A DNA stretch of 64,000 nucleotides from Rhodospirillales bacterium (GTDB lineage: Bacteria; Pseudomonadota; Alphaproteobacteria; Acetobacterales; Acetobacteraceae). The notes beneath the pieces were generated by a model. That model was not told the origin of the DNA, searched no databases, and saw only the letters and a list, made by a program, of their open reading frames with translations. Shown here in pieces: positions 9,844 through 18,234 of the stretch (its first letter is position 1; each line of letters begins with the position of its first letter). The DNA lies in the NCBI GenBank assembly GCA_025352665.1, contig JANXSM010000128.1, positions 1 through 64,000 of the forward strand. Direction: 5' to 3'. The translations under genes were made by a program, and so were the position numbers.

Positions 9844-9994
9844 GAGCCTGTCTGAGTAATCATGGCCGTAACGAAAAACGAAAGAGGCTTGCTTCAGAAG
9901 GGGGCAGGCTGGTTCTAAAAAGAATCAGCGCCGCCTCGGCTGCGAACCAATGTTGCGCGGTGTGCTTACGTAAGCGATTACTCGGACGGGCTCC
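9843..9994. mobile_element. MITE-like element, 152 bp, 19-bp terminal inverted repeats, TA duplication
   Basis: The left end ggagcctgtctgagtaatc (9843-9861) is the reverse complement of the right end (9976-9994) except for two transitions, both allowing G-U pairs. TA flanks each side (9841-9842 and 9995-9996), as expected for a TA target duplication like that of IS630/Tc1-mariner elements. Inside are an 8-bp hairpin (9909-9928, loop AAAA) and a perfect 12-bp palindrome gcttacgtaagc (9964-9975) beside the right arm. There is no room for a transposase. Family assignment is inference. Confidence 0.6.
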
Positions 9995-10100
9995 TAGAGC
10001 AATATCGCCTGAGGTTGAACCAACCGTGCGATAAAATTGCTCGTTAAAACAAAAGACTAGAGCCTGATCGCTTCGCCTACTAGAAGCGATCAGGCTCTAG
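9994..10100. repeat. double-hairpin CTAG repeat, copy A
   Basis: From TAGAGC at 9995 this copy is 106 nt. Hairpin 1 pairs internal positions 3-9 with 42-48, 10-14 with 34-38, and 19-23 with 27-31 (3-nt loop). Hairpin 2 is an 18-bp perfect palindrome (10057-10074 and 10083-10100) around the 8-nt loop gcctacta. An A-rich linker joins them. The leading CTAG is split from the upstream stop codon by the MITE-like element. Copies B and C keep the same architecture. Confidence 0.85.
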
Positions 10101-10132
10101 AGCGGGTTCGCCGGCAAGCCCGGGGCGCGATA

Positions 10133-10182
10133 CCAGCCCGCCTTAGACTAATGCTGGATCAGTCAGCACCAAGGCGGGCTGG
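10133..10182. terminator. terminator-like inverted repeat between convergent genes
   Basis: Perfect 12-bp arms ccagcccgcctt (10133-10144) and aaggcgggctgg (10171-10182) enclose 26 bases and end 2 bases before the stop codon of the minus-strand gene. No run of T follows on either strand, so it would be a weak or Rho-assisted terminator at best. The overlapping segment 10097-10146 also begins CTAGAGCGGG and ends CCCGCCTTAG, resembling an extra module before copy C (51367-51410). Confidence 0.45.
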
Positions 10183-10184
10183 CG

Positions 10185-10781
10185 TCAGGATACGTCGAAC
10201 GAAAATCCACTCCCGTTTTCAGTTGCTGCACCGTGTACCTCGTGCATCAGCAGCAGCGCACAGATCACCGCGGCCTGGGGGGCGATCAGTCCATTGTTCC
10301 CGCTGGTGTCGAGCGTCAACGTTTTGGCGAAGAGGGTGAGTTGCTGGGTGATCGTGGCGACTTCGGTTCCGCCGAGTTCGATGCGCCAGGAATAGGGCCA
10401 GAATGGCAGAAGCCTGCGGACCAACGGGTATCCGGTCTCCTCGATACTGCCGACCTGGGTACCGTCGGGCGCCAGCAGTTGCAGATGATCCCGCCACAGC
10501 GAACGAAAGCTCATTCGGCGTACGATGCCGAGCGGCACGCCCGTTGCGCCATCGCTAAGCAGATAGGAGAAGTTGATCTGAAACAGCGCCTCCCGCCGGG
10601 AGCAGATCAGCATCTCGCTCTCGCTGTCATCGGCGTAAAGCGCGTTCTCTTCGAGCAACCGCAGGATCGGGTGCTTTGCATAGCCAACCTGGCTGCCCTG
10701 CCCGTCATAGATCCGGAATATGCGTCCGATCGAAAGGGCATTTTGGCGGATCTGGTAGATCCCATCGGGCCACGGAACCAC
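10185..10781 (-). CDS. LURP-one/scramblase-like beta-barrel protein (hypothetical)
   Basis: A 198-residue soluble protein starting at GTG 10781 (TGAGGG as ribosome binding site, 7 bases after the livF stop); the longer open frame upstream is only a shadow of livF. It is beta-rich, with an N-terminal RQNALSIGRIFRIYDGQGSQV followed by alternating strands and tight turns (LLAPDGTQVGSIEETG). That pattern resembles tubby-like LURP-one/scramblase proteins, but no invariant motif allows certainty. One hydrophobic stretch near the C-terminus (about 168-180) could pass through the barrel. Coupling to the Liv genes suggests co-expression. Confidence 0.6.
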   Translation of the reverse strand: MVPWPDGIYQIRQNALSIGRIFRIYDGQGSQVGYAKHPILRLLEENALYADDSESEMLICSRREALFQINFSYLLSDGATGVPLGIVRRMSFRSLWRDHLQLLAPDGTQVGSIEETGYPLVRRLLPFWPYSWRIELGGTEVATITQQLTLFAKTLTLDTSGNNGLIAPQAAVICALLLMHEVHGAATENGSGFSFDVS

Positions 10782-10788
10782 GAGGCCC

Positions 10789-11571
10789 TCAGGCCGCCGA
10801 CATCTTGGCCGTCGCGTCCACCTGCATCTCGCCGAGATAGGCCTGCTTGATGTCCTCGTTCTCGCGCAACTCGGCAGCCGTGCCCGACAGCACCACCATG
10901 CCGGTCTGCAGAACGTAGGCGCGATGGGCAATCGACAGTGCCATCGAGGCATTCTGCTCGACCATGAAGATCGTTGTGCCCTGCCGGTTGATCTCCTGAA
11001 TGATGTCGAACACCTGCTCCACATACAGTGGTGACAAGCCCATCGAAGGTTCGTCCATGCAGATCAGCCGCGGGCGGGCCATCAGCGCCCGGCCGATCGC
11101 CACCATCTGCTGCTCGCCCCCTGACAGCGTGCCGGCCAGTTGGGCGCGGCGTTCCTTGACGCGCGGAAACAGCGAATACACCCGCTCCAGATCCTCATTG
11201 AACTGCGGGCCGCGCTTTTGCGTGTAGGCGCCCATTTCGAGGTTCTCATAGACAGACATGCGCGGAAATAGCCGTCGGGCCTCCAGCACCGGGGCAATGC
11301 CGCGCCGCACACGCTCGCTCGTCGGAAGGGTCTCGATCGGCTTGCCATCGAAGATCACCGTGCCGGTGGCCGGGCGCACCACGCCCATGATGGTCTTCAT
11401 GGTGGTAGACTTGCCGCAGGCATTGCCTCCGAGCAGGCAGACGATCTCGCCGCGGACGATTTCATAATTCACGTTCTTCAGCGCGTGAAGATCGCCGTAA
11501 TAGGTGTTGATCCCTTTGAATTCCAACAGGAAGTCGGGCGGCAGGACCATGGTTGAACCGTCAGCCGGCAT
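10789..11571 (-). CDS. livF: branched-chain amino acid/amide ABC transporter ATPase LivF
   Basis: Second nucleotide-binding subunit of a HAAT-family importer. Walker A is GGNACGKST (48-56), with Ala-Cys replacing the usual Gly-Ala, and the signature LSGGEQQMV and Walker B RLICMDEP follow. The C-terminal AYLGE is the typical LivF ending. The start at 11571 is supported by GGAGG 7 bases upstream and gives an 11-base overlap with the livMG stop. It functions in the cytoplasm with the ATPase half of the upstream fusion protein. Confidence 0.93.
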   Translation of the reverse strand: MPADGSTMVLPPDFLLEFKGINTYYGDLHALKNVNYEIVRGEIVCLLGGNACGKSTTMKTIMGVVRPATGTVIFDGKPIETLPTSERVRRGIAPVLEARRLFPRMSVYENLEMGAYTQKRGPQFNEDLERVYSLFPRVKERRAQLAGTLSGGEQQMVAIGRALMARPRLICMDEPSMGLSPLYVEQVFDIIQEINRQGTTIFMVEQNASMALSIAHRAYVLQTGMVVLSGTAAELRENEDIKQAYLGEMQVDATAKMSAA

Positions 11572-13582
11572 GGGTTTCCTCCATCACAGCCGCACGCGCG
11601 GCGCGGCCGAGATAGGCGGTGAGCACCTGTTCGTCGCGGCGCACCACTTCAGGCAGGCCCTCGGCGATCTTGTCGCCATGGTCGAGTACGATCACGGTGT
11701 CGGCAAGCTTCGTCACGACGTCGAGCTTGTGCTCGATGATCAGAATGGTCAGGCCCAGGTCGTGCAGGCTTTTGATCTGCTCGGCGAGTTCCAGGGTTTC
11801 CGCCGGGTTCATGCCGGCGGTCGGCTCATCGAGCAGCAGAATGCGCGGGCGCGAGGCGAGTGCGCGGGCAATCTCGACACGGCGGCGATTGGCGTAGGAC
11901 AGGCCGGAGACGGTCTGCGCCACGCGCGGCGCAAGCCGGTTGCCGAACAGGGCGATGATATCTGTCACCCAGGTCAGCGCTTCGCGCTCCTCTCGCCGGT
12001 TGGCCGGAGTGTGCAGCACCGAGCTGAACGGGCCAGACGTAAGCCTTGCGTGCTGGCCGAGCAGCACGTTCTCCAACACGGTGAGGTTGGGGAACAGGCG
12101 GATGTTCTGGAAGGTGCGCGCCACGCCGCGGACAAGCACCTGGTCCGGCCGGAGACCCAGCAGTTCCATCCCCTCAAACCGAATCGAGCCGCTGTTGGCG
12201 TTAACCAGGCCGGTGATAACGTTGAACAGCGTGGATTTGCCCGACCCGTTCGGTCCGATCACCGCCACCACGCCGCCGGCCGGAACCGTTAGCGACACTG
12301 CGTTCAGCGCCACCAGGCCGCCGAACTTCACCGTCACGTCGCGGATTTCCAGCCCCGGTTTGTCGTGCTTCACCCAATGGGGAATGCGGTCTAGCCCCAC
12401 GAAGCCGCCGCGCTTCACTTCGGCGTGCTGGGCTGCGAAGTTCAGCGGCGGTGCCGGCCGCGTCGCGGGGATCAGCCCTTCGCGGCGGAACAGCATCATC
12501 ATCACCAGAATGATGCCGAAAAATAGCTGGGTCCATTGCACGAGGTCGATATTGCTGAGATAGGCGATTCCGGTCAGGCCGCCGAGATCGTGCATCCAGC
12601 CGTTCACCTGCGGCAGGAACCAGGTCTGCATCAATTGCAGCAGCACGGCACCGAGCACCACGCCCCATACCGAGCCCATTCCGCCGAGCACCACCATGAC
12701 GAGCAGCATGGAGGAGACGGCGAAGTTGAACATTTCCGGGGTCGCGGTCTGCAGCTTGGCCACGAAAAATACGCCGGTCATGCCCGCGAAGGCCGCACCA
12801 ATGGCGAAGGCGAGCAGTTTGAAGCGGACGAGGTTGACGCCCATGGCGGAGGCTGCGGTTTCGTCCTCGCGGATCGCCATCCAGGCACGGCCGATCCGGC
12901 TGTCGCGCAGTCGAATGGAGACGAACACCAGCAGCGCCACCAATGCGAGGCCGACATAGTAATAAGGTGTGGCGTCCACGCCGAAGCTGGTGCCGAACAG
13001 CTTCGGCGCCTGCACGCCATTGAGGCCGGCGGCACCGTTGGTCACGCTGTCGAGGTTGCGGGCGACGATGGGCACGATCTCACCGAAGCCCAGGGTGACG
13101 ATGGCCAGGTAGTCGCCGCGCAGCCGCAGGGTGGGAGCGCCGAACAGCACGCCGAACAGGGCCGCCACCAACGCACCGGTGGGCAGCGCCAGCCAGAACG
13201 ACAGGGTGAAGTGAACCAGGTCCGGACCACCCTGGTTGATCTTTTCGACCAGCCCGAGGAAGGCGAGCGGCCCCCAGGCGTTGCTCCACAGCGGCATCAC
13301 CTGGAAGCTGGTGAAAATGCCGTAGTAATAGGCGCCGATGGCAAAGAAGGCTGCGTAGCCTAGGTCGAGCAAACCTGCGAAACCGACCACGATGTTGAGG
13401 CCAAGGGCGAGTGTTGCGTAGGACAGTGCGTTGGCGGCGCCATCGATGTCGCCATCGTCGGGGTTCACAATCGGAAATGCGATCAGCACCACCGCCAGCA
13501 CCAAAAGCCCCAGCGCCTTGCGCCGTTCGGGTGTCATGCCGGCAAGAGGGCGGGCAAGCTGTGTCTTGAGGGCTTGGAACAT
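11561..13582 (-). CDS. LivM-LivG fusion: permease plus ATPase of a branched-chain amino acid/amide importer
   Basis: A 673-residue protein joining two normally separate subunits. Residues 1-400 are a LivM-type permease with about nine to ten hydrophobic helices and the motif GDYLAIVTLGFGEI. From about residue 411 (GLEIRDVTVKFGG) comes a complete LivG ATPase with Walker A GPNGSGKST (about 443-451), Walker B ILLLDEPTAGMNP and His loop IIEHKLD. The ABC signature reads LSYANRRR, a departure from LAYGQQRR in E. coli LivG. ATG 13582 follows livH by 11 bases; the longer frame before it overlaps livH in another frame. Confidence 0.93.
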   Translation of the reverse strand: MFQALKTQLARPLAGMTPERRKALGLLVLAVVLIAFPIVNPDDGDIDGAANALSYATLALGLNIVVGFAGLLDLGYAAFFAIGAYYYGIFTSFQVMPLWSNAWGPLAFLGLVEKINQGGPDLVHFTLSFWLALPTGALVAALFGVLFGAPTLRLRGDYLAIVTLGFGEIVPIVARNLDSVTNGAAGLNGVQAPKLFGTSFGVDATPYYYVGLALVALLVFVSIRLRDSRIGRAWMAIREDETAASAMGVNLVRFKLLAFAIGAAFAGMTGVFFVAKLQTATPEMFNFAVSSMLLVMVVLGGMGSVWGVVLGAVLLQLMQTWFLPQVNGWMHDLGGLTGIAYLSNIDLVQWTQLFFGIILVMMMLFRREGLIPATRPAPPLNFAAQHAEVKRGGFVGLDRIPHWVKHDKPGLEIRDVTVKFGGLVALNAVSLTVPAGGVVAVIGPNGSGKSTLFNVITGLVNANSGSIRFEGMELLGLRPDQVLVRGVARTFQNIRLFPNLTVLENVLLGQHARLTSGPFSSVLHTPANRREEREALTWVTDIIALFGNRLAPRVAQTVSGLSYANRRRVEIARALASRPRILLLDEPTAGMNPAETLELAEQIKSLHDLGLTILIIEHKLDVVTKLADTVIVLDHGDKIAEGLPEVVRRDEQVLTAYLGRAARAAVMEETHAG

Positions 13583-13593
13583 GACGAGCCCCT

Positions 13594-14526
13594 TCAGGAT
13601 TTGTTGGGAGCAATGCGGCCGAGCAGGCCAGCCGGGCGGAACACCAGAACGAGCACAAGCAGGCCGAAGATCACCACGTCCGACCATGCGGTGCCGATCA
13701 CCTGCCCGCTCAACGACTCGATGAGCCCGATCAGCACGCCACCAAGCATGGCACCTGGCACGTTGCCGATGCCGCCAAGCACGGCTGCGGTGAAGGCGCG
13801 CAACCCCGCGGCAAAGCCGATATCGACCTTGGCGAGGTTGTAGTAGAGCCCGAACACCATGCCGCAGGCGCCGGCCAGCGCCGAGCCGAGGAAGAACGAC
13901 ATCATCACGACCCGATCGACCTCAACACCCATCATCCGGGCAGCTTCCGGGTCTTGGGCCGTGGCGCGCATGGCGCGGCCTATTTTGGTGTATTGAACGA
14001 AATAGGTCAGTCCGCCCATCAGCACGAGGGAGATCACCCAGATCAGGATCTCCTTCAGCCGCAGCACCGCGCCGCCAATATGAAAGGCGATCGGTGCCAG
14101 CGGGTTGGGGAAATTCTTGGAATCAGAGCCGATCGTCAGCAGGATCACGTTGAACAACACGTAGGACACGCCGATCGTGGTGATCATCGCCGCCGGGCCC
14201 TTCACCTGGCGCAGCGGACGCAGCAAGAAGCGTTCGATTGAAACGCCGATGCCGCCACACAGCACCATCGACAGCAGCATCGCGGTGCCGAGAGACAGGA
14301 TCAGCGGCAGGCCGGTCAGGACCACGTCCTGACCGTACAAGCCGAAACCCCATTGCAACGTGAGCATGGCGATCATGGCGCCCACCATGAACACGTTGAA
14401 ATGGGAGAAGTTGATCAGTTCCATAATGCCGTAGACAAGCGTGAAGCCAAGCGCCAGGAGCGCATACATCGACCCGAGGCTGAGCCCGTTGATCAGTTGC
14501 TGGAGAAAGAGATCACCGGTGGTCAT
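13594..14526 (-). CDS. livH: branched-chain amino acid/amide ABC transporter permease LivH
   Basis: Integral membrane subunit of 310 residues with about eight hydrophobic helices. Family hallmarks are LINGLSLGSMYALLALGFTLVYG at the N-terminus (residues 11-33), RFLLRPLRQ near 105, and AVLGGIGNVPGAMLGGVLIGLIE near 245, the loop that contacts the ATPase. It lies between the binding-protein gene (14561) and the fused livMG gene. The substrate cannot be read from the permease; amino acids, amides and short acids are all known for this family. Confidence 0.93.
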   Translation of the reverse strand: MTTGDLFLQQLINGLSLGSMYALLALGFTLVYGIMELINFSHFNVFMVGAMIAMLTLQWGFGLYGQDVVLTGLPLILSLGTAMLLSMVLCGGIGVSIERFLLRPLRQVKGPAAMITTIGVSYVLFNVILLTIGSDSKNFPNPLAPIAFHIGGAVLRLKEILIWVISLVLMGGLTYFVQYTKIGRAMRATAQDPEAARMMGVEVDRVVMMSFFLGSALAGACGMVFGLYYNLAKVDIGFAAGLRAFTAAVLGGIGNVPGAMLGGVLIGLIESLSGQVIGTAWSDVVIFGLLVLVLVFRPAGLLGRIAPNKS

Positions 14527-14560
14527 GCTGGGCGCCCTGCCCGTCTACGAATGCACATGG

Positions 14561-15799
14561 TCAGGCCATCGGCGCCACCCCGACGTATTTGAATTGCGCG
14601 TCAGGATCTTCGAGAGACTTGGTCGCGTCCTTTTTGATTTGGAACACGCTGATTATCTTGTCCTTCAGGTCGCCATTGCCGTCGAAGGAGATCGGGCCGA
14701 GCAGACTGTTCGGCAGCGACACAGTCTGGATGGCGTCACGCACCGCTTCGCGCGTGGGCGCCTTGCCAGTCGCGGTCACCGCCCTCACCGCCTCGATGAT
14801 GACCTGGGCGCCGACGTAGCAGGTGACGGTGTAGTCGTCTGGACGCATCTTGAAGCGCGCGAAATATTTGTCTGAGAAATCTTTGGTCTTGGGGTCTTCG
14901 ATGACATGCGGACTGGCAACCGTGGCATACCAGCCTTCAACAGCGGGAAAACCCGCACCCTTGAGCAGATCGGCGGATTGCATGCCATCACCGCCTGCCT
15001 TGATCATGGTCGGGATGATGTCATAAGCCTGCTTGGCCAACTTCACGCCGGCCTGACCGACGCCGCCGTAGTACAGCGCATCAGGCGCCAGCGACTTGAT
15101 CTTGGTCAGGATGGTCGCGTAGTCGGCCGCCTTCGGATCGAGCCGGTCGCGGCCGAGAACTTTCACGCCCTTCTTTTCCACCTGGCCCTGGAAGGCATCC
15201 GCCAGGCCCACGCCATAGGCGCCGCTGTCGTCCAGGATGTAGACGGATTTGATCTTCAGCGTGTCGGCCATGTAGTTGGCCATGTTCGGGCCCTGGTAGG
15301 CGTCGGTCGCAACAGTGCGGAAGTAGATCGGCTTGCCGGCGGGGCGATACTGGGCGGCGAACTTCGGATCGGTGATATCAGGGTTGGTGGACGAGGGCGT
15401 GATGGTCGCAAGGCCGCCGGCCGACAGGATCGGCGACATGGCCTTGCCGGCGCCTGACATCTGCGGACCGAGGGCTGCCATAATCGCCTTGTCGGACACC
15501 ATCTTGCGCGCGTTGGTGGCGGCCTGCGCCGGATCGTACTGGCCGGCCGTGGCAGTTGCGTCGTCGAGTTTCTCAACCAGGAACTGATAGCCCTTCACCG
15601 CCTTGTTGGCGTTGGCTTCCTCGAAGGCAAACACGCCGCCCTGGCTCACGCGTAGCGCATTCTCGGCGTCCGCTCCGGTGAACGACATGCTGAAGCCGAT
15701 CTTGATCACCTTGTCTTCGGCACGTGCTGACTGCACGCCGATTGTAGCCGCGGCGGCAATGCCGGCGGCGGCCTTGAAAGTCGAGCGACGCGAGATCAT
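14561..15799 (-). CDS. periplasmic substrate-binding protein of the Liv importer
   Basis: A 412-residue precursor with signal sequence MISRRSTFKAAAGIAAAATI and a cleavage-like ARA-EDK near residue 27. The twin Arg suggests possible Tat export. The mature part is a type I periplasmic binding protein (IKIGFSMSFTGADAENAL). The ATG at 15799 was chosen because AAAGGG stands 8 bases upstream; longer frames run into the divergent promoter region. It heads the operon livK-livH-livMG-livF. Ligand is unknown: it is not close enough to LivJ by eye to call leucine. Confidence 0.9.
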   Translation of the reverse strand: MISRRSTFKAAAGIAAAATIGVQSARAEDKVIKIGFSMSFTGADAENALRVSQGGVFAFEEANANKAVKGYQFLVEKLDDATATAGQYDPAQAATNARKMVSDKAIMAALGPQMSGAGKAMSPILSAGGLATITPSSTNPDITDPKFAAQYRPAGKPIYFRTVATDAYQGPNMANYMADTLKIKSVYILDDSGAYGVGLADAFQGQVEKKGVKVLGRDRLDPKAADYATILTKIKSLAPDALYYGGVGQAGVKLAKQAYDIIPTMIKAGGDGMQSADLLKGAGFPAVEGWYATVASPHVIEDPKTKDFSDKYFARFKMRPDDYTVTCYVGAQVIIEAVRAVTATGKAPTREAVRDAIQTVSLPNSLLGPISFDGNGDLKDKIISVFQIKKDATKSLEDPDAQFKYVGVAPMA

Positions 15800-16023
15800 T
15801 GCGAATACCCTTTCTATTTGATTCATGGCGCACGGAACGCCACGGCAACGACAGCTTGATGCCACTATGCCCGTTTGGCAATCCTGCATCCCGTTTGGCG
15901 CACGGCCGACTGAAACGATGCCTGGGTTTTTACCTTGCACCGCAGCATTCCCGCGCATCCGGCCTGCGTCTGGATGGAGCAATCGGCATGCCAGTGGCGA
16001 AACTGCTGTGCTATGTCGCCGTG
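15800..16023. promoter_or_regulatory. divergent control region between Liv binding protein and ABC-F gene
   Basis: The 224 bp hold no gene I can support. Open frames crossing it from both sides lack a ribosome binding site and family similarity. It must contain the promoter for the minus-strand Liv operon and for the plus-strand ABC-F gene. I found no convincing -35/-10 pair and no clear palindrome. Confidence 0.4.
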
Positions 16024-17826
16024 ATGGCCCTTCCTCCCCTGCTAATCCTTCAGAACATCCACCTTACGCTCGGCACAGCGCCCCTGCTGGCGGGCGCGGA
16101 GCTCGCTGTAAGCCCTGGCGAACGTCTGTGCCTGGTCGGGCGCAACGGTTCGGGCAAATCGACTTTGCTTAAAATTGCGGCAGGGATGATCAAGCCCGAT
16201 GGCGGCTCGGTTTTTGTGCAACCGGGGGCGACTGTGCGCTATCTGCCGCAGGAGCCGGATCTTTCAGGGTTCCCCAATGTGCTCGCTTATGTCGAGGACG
16301 GCATGGGTCCTGGTGACGACCTGTATCGCGCGCGCTACCTGCTGGAGCAGCTCGGCATGACCGGGGAGGAGGACACCGCCCATCTGTCTGGCGGCGAATC
16401 GCGCCGCGCGGCACTCGCCCGTGTGCTGGCGCCGAGCCCCGACATTTTGCTGCTCGACGAGCCCACCAACCATCTGGACTTGCCGGCGATCGCCTGGTTG
16501 GAGAGCGAGCTCGCCTCGCTGCGCTCCGCCATGGTGCTGATCAGCCATGACCGTCGCCTGTTGGAAAGCCTGTCGCGCTCGATCGTCTGGCTTGACCGCG
16601 GGGTCTCGCGCCGCCTCGAACGCGGGTTCAGCCATTTCGAGGCGTGGCGGGACGAGACGCTCGAGCAGGAGGAGCGCGACCGTCACAAGCTCGGCCGCAA
16701 GCTCGCCATGGAGGAGGATTGGCTGCGCTACGGCGTCACCGCGCGGCGCAAGCGCAATGTGAAACGCCTGGCGGGACTGCACAGCCTGCGCGAACAACGT
16801 CGTCAGAAGAACGGACCGACCGGCGGCGCCAGGCTCACCTCGGCCGACGCAGATCTGTCGGGCAAGCTCGTCGCCGTCGCCGAAGACGTGTCGCTCTCGT
16901 TCGGCGACCGCCCGATCATCAGCCACCTGACCACGCGGATCCTGCGCGGCGACCGTGTGGGCATCATCGGCGCCAATGGCGCGGGTAAAACCACGTTGCT
17001 GAGCCTGCTGACGGGGGAAACCCAACCGGACAGCGGTGAGATCCGCGTAGGCTCCAGCTTGCAGATGGTCACACTCGACCAGCGCCGCGCCTCACTCGAC
17101 CCCACCAAAACGCTGGCGGACACGCTCACTGGCAACCACGGCGAAACCGTCGAAGTGAATGGGCAGTCGCGCCACGTGATCGGCTACATGAAGGATTTCC
17201 TGTTCGGCCCTGAGCAGGCGCGCACTCCCGTGGGGGTGCTGTCCGGTGGCGAGCGAGGTCGCGTAACCTTGGCGGTGGCGCTGGCCAAGCCCTCCAACTT
17301 GCTGGTGCTCGACGAACCCACCAACGACCTCGATCTCGAAACCCTCGAGCTCCTGCAGGAGCTGCTGGCCGACTATCCCGGCACGGTGATGCTGGTAAGC
17401 CACGACCGCGACTTCCTTGACCGCGTATGCACCAGCGTGATCAACGCAGAGGGCGATGGCAAATGGGTCGAATACGCCGGCGGCTATTCGGACATGCTGA
17501 ACCAGCGCGGCAAGCCGGCGACGCTTACCGCGGTCGAACAGCAATCGAGCGGTCGCAAGCAGCAGGCTGCGGCCACCTCGGCGCCAAAGAAGCTGTCCTT
17601 CAGGGACAAGCACGCGTTGGAGACGCTACCCAAGCGCATGGACCAACTCACCGGCGAGGTCGCCAAGCAGCGCCGCATTCTCGACGATCCAAAGCTCTAC
17701 ATCCGCGATCGCCCCGGCTTCGAACGCGCCACCCAAACGCTGCAGGCGGCCGAGGCGGAACTGGCGACATCGGAGGAGCGCTGGCTGGAGTTGGAGCTGT
17801 TGCGGGAGAAGGTCGAAGCGGGCTGA
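16024..17826 (+). CDS. ABC-F family ATPase, Uup-like
   Basis: 600 residues with two ABC cassettes and no membrane part. Walker A motifs are GRNGSGKST (near 38) and GANGAGKTT (near 318); signatures are LSGGESRRAALA and LSGGERGRVTLA; Walker B motifs are ILLLDEPTNHLD and LLVLDEPTNDLD. A charged linker and a C-terminal coiled coil (about 530-600) follow, as in Uup. ABC-F proteins act on ribosomes or DNA structures. The start is the ATG at 16024, just before the first strand PPLLILQNIHLTLG; GTG at 16021 is also possible. The 75 residues before it in the longest frame do not look coded. Confidence 0.93.
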   Translation: MALPPLLILQNIHLTLGTAPLLAGAELAVSPGERLCLVGRNGSGKSTLLKIAAGMIKPDGGSVFVQPGATVRYLPQEPDLSGFPNVLAYVEDGMGPGDDLYRARYLLEQLGMTGEEDTAHLSGGESRRAALARVLAPSPDILLLDEPTNHLDLPAIAWLESELASLRSAMVLISHDRRLLESLSRSIVWLDRGVSRRLERGFSHFEAWRDETLEQEERDRHKLGRKLAMEEDWLRYGVTARRKRNVKRLAGLHSLREQRRQKNGPTGGARLTSADADLSGKLVAVAEDVSLSFGDRPIISHLTTRILRGDRVGIIGANGAGKTTLLSLLTGETQPDSGEIRVGSSLQMVTLDQRRASLDPTKTLADTLTGNHGETVEVNGQSRHVIGYMKDFLFGPEQARTPVGVLSGGERGRVTLAVALAKPSNLLVLDEPTNDLDLETLELLQELLADYPGTVMLVSHDRDFLDRVCTSVINAEGDGKWVEYAGGYSDMLNQRGKPATLTAVEQQSSGRKQQAAATSAPKKLSFRDKHALETLPKRMDQLTGEVAKQRRILDDPKLYIRDRPGFERATQTLQAAEAELATSEERWLELELLREKVEAG

Positions 17827-18234
17827 AGCAGAGGCGGGCTTCGCCTGCGCGTTGCAGCAGCGGTTAGGCCTGAAGCCATCGGGCGAGATGACCGAGAGGT
17901 CTGAATCACGCGATAAAGTAAAGAGCTAGCGCCGCCCGCACGACGATCACCACCGTGGCCTTGCTGACTGTGTGCATGAGCCAGGAAGCCCTTGCTCCGC
18001 CACAATAGTGGCGCACCAATGACAACGTGGCAGCTGCCGGCAGGATCATGACCGGCTTCCGCCAGCTCTCCTCCACATGCATGAGCAGCCAAAGTTCGCT
18101 GGTTACCGCGGCCTGTGGAAATGTGGACCATTGCTCTATCGCAACATGCGTCGCCAGGCCTGCGATATCCAGCCTGCGTTGACGTCGACGGCTGTGGGTG
18201 GCGTAACACGTTCGTGGCTTTATCAGGAATTACG
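17827..18234. other. 408-bp spacer, no confident gene
   Basis: A weak hairpin aggcg-ggctt-cgcct (17832-17846) follows the ABC-F stop. At 17909-17929 the sequence acgcgataaagtaaagagctag resembles the linker plus CTAG of the double-hairpin repeats and may be a decayed copy. On the minus strand a 58-codon frame (17906-18082) ends in a hydrophobic stretch but lacks a ribosome binding site. The 3' part must hold the promoter of the operon starting at 18235. Confidence 0.5.
17906..18082 (-). CDS. possible small membrane-associated protein (weak)
   Basis: A 58-codon frame from ATG 18082 to TGA 17906. The predicted product begins MHVEESWRKPVMILPAAA and ends in a hydrophobic stretch of about 17 residues. 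The frame stays open upstream to 18229 without another ATG or GTG start. There is no Shine-Dalgarno sequence, and the C-terminal codons fall in the repeat-like sequence near 17909-17929, so it may be chance. Confidence 0.2.
   Translation of the reverse strand: MHVEESWRKPVMILPAAATLSLVRHYCGGARASWLMHTVSKATVVIVVRAALALYFIA

Noticed and set aside
10789-11571. LivF as defective because of Walker A GGNACGKST
   Set aside because: The GK-S/T core and all other motifs are intact, and the changed positions are backbone loop residues that vary.
15799-16023. 75-codon N-terminal extension of the ABC-F protein
   Set aside because: The extra sequence is Cys/Arg/Pro-rich and unrelated to ABC-F; the family start begins at the ATG at 16024.
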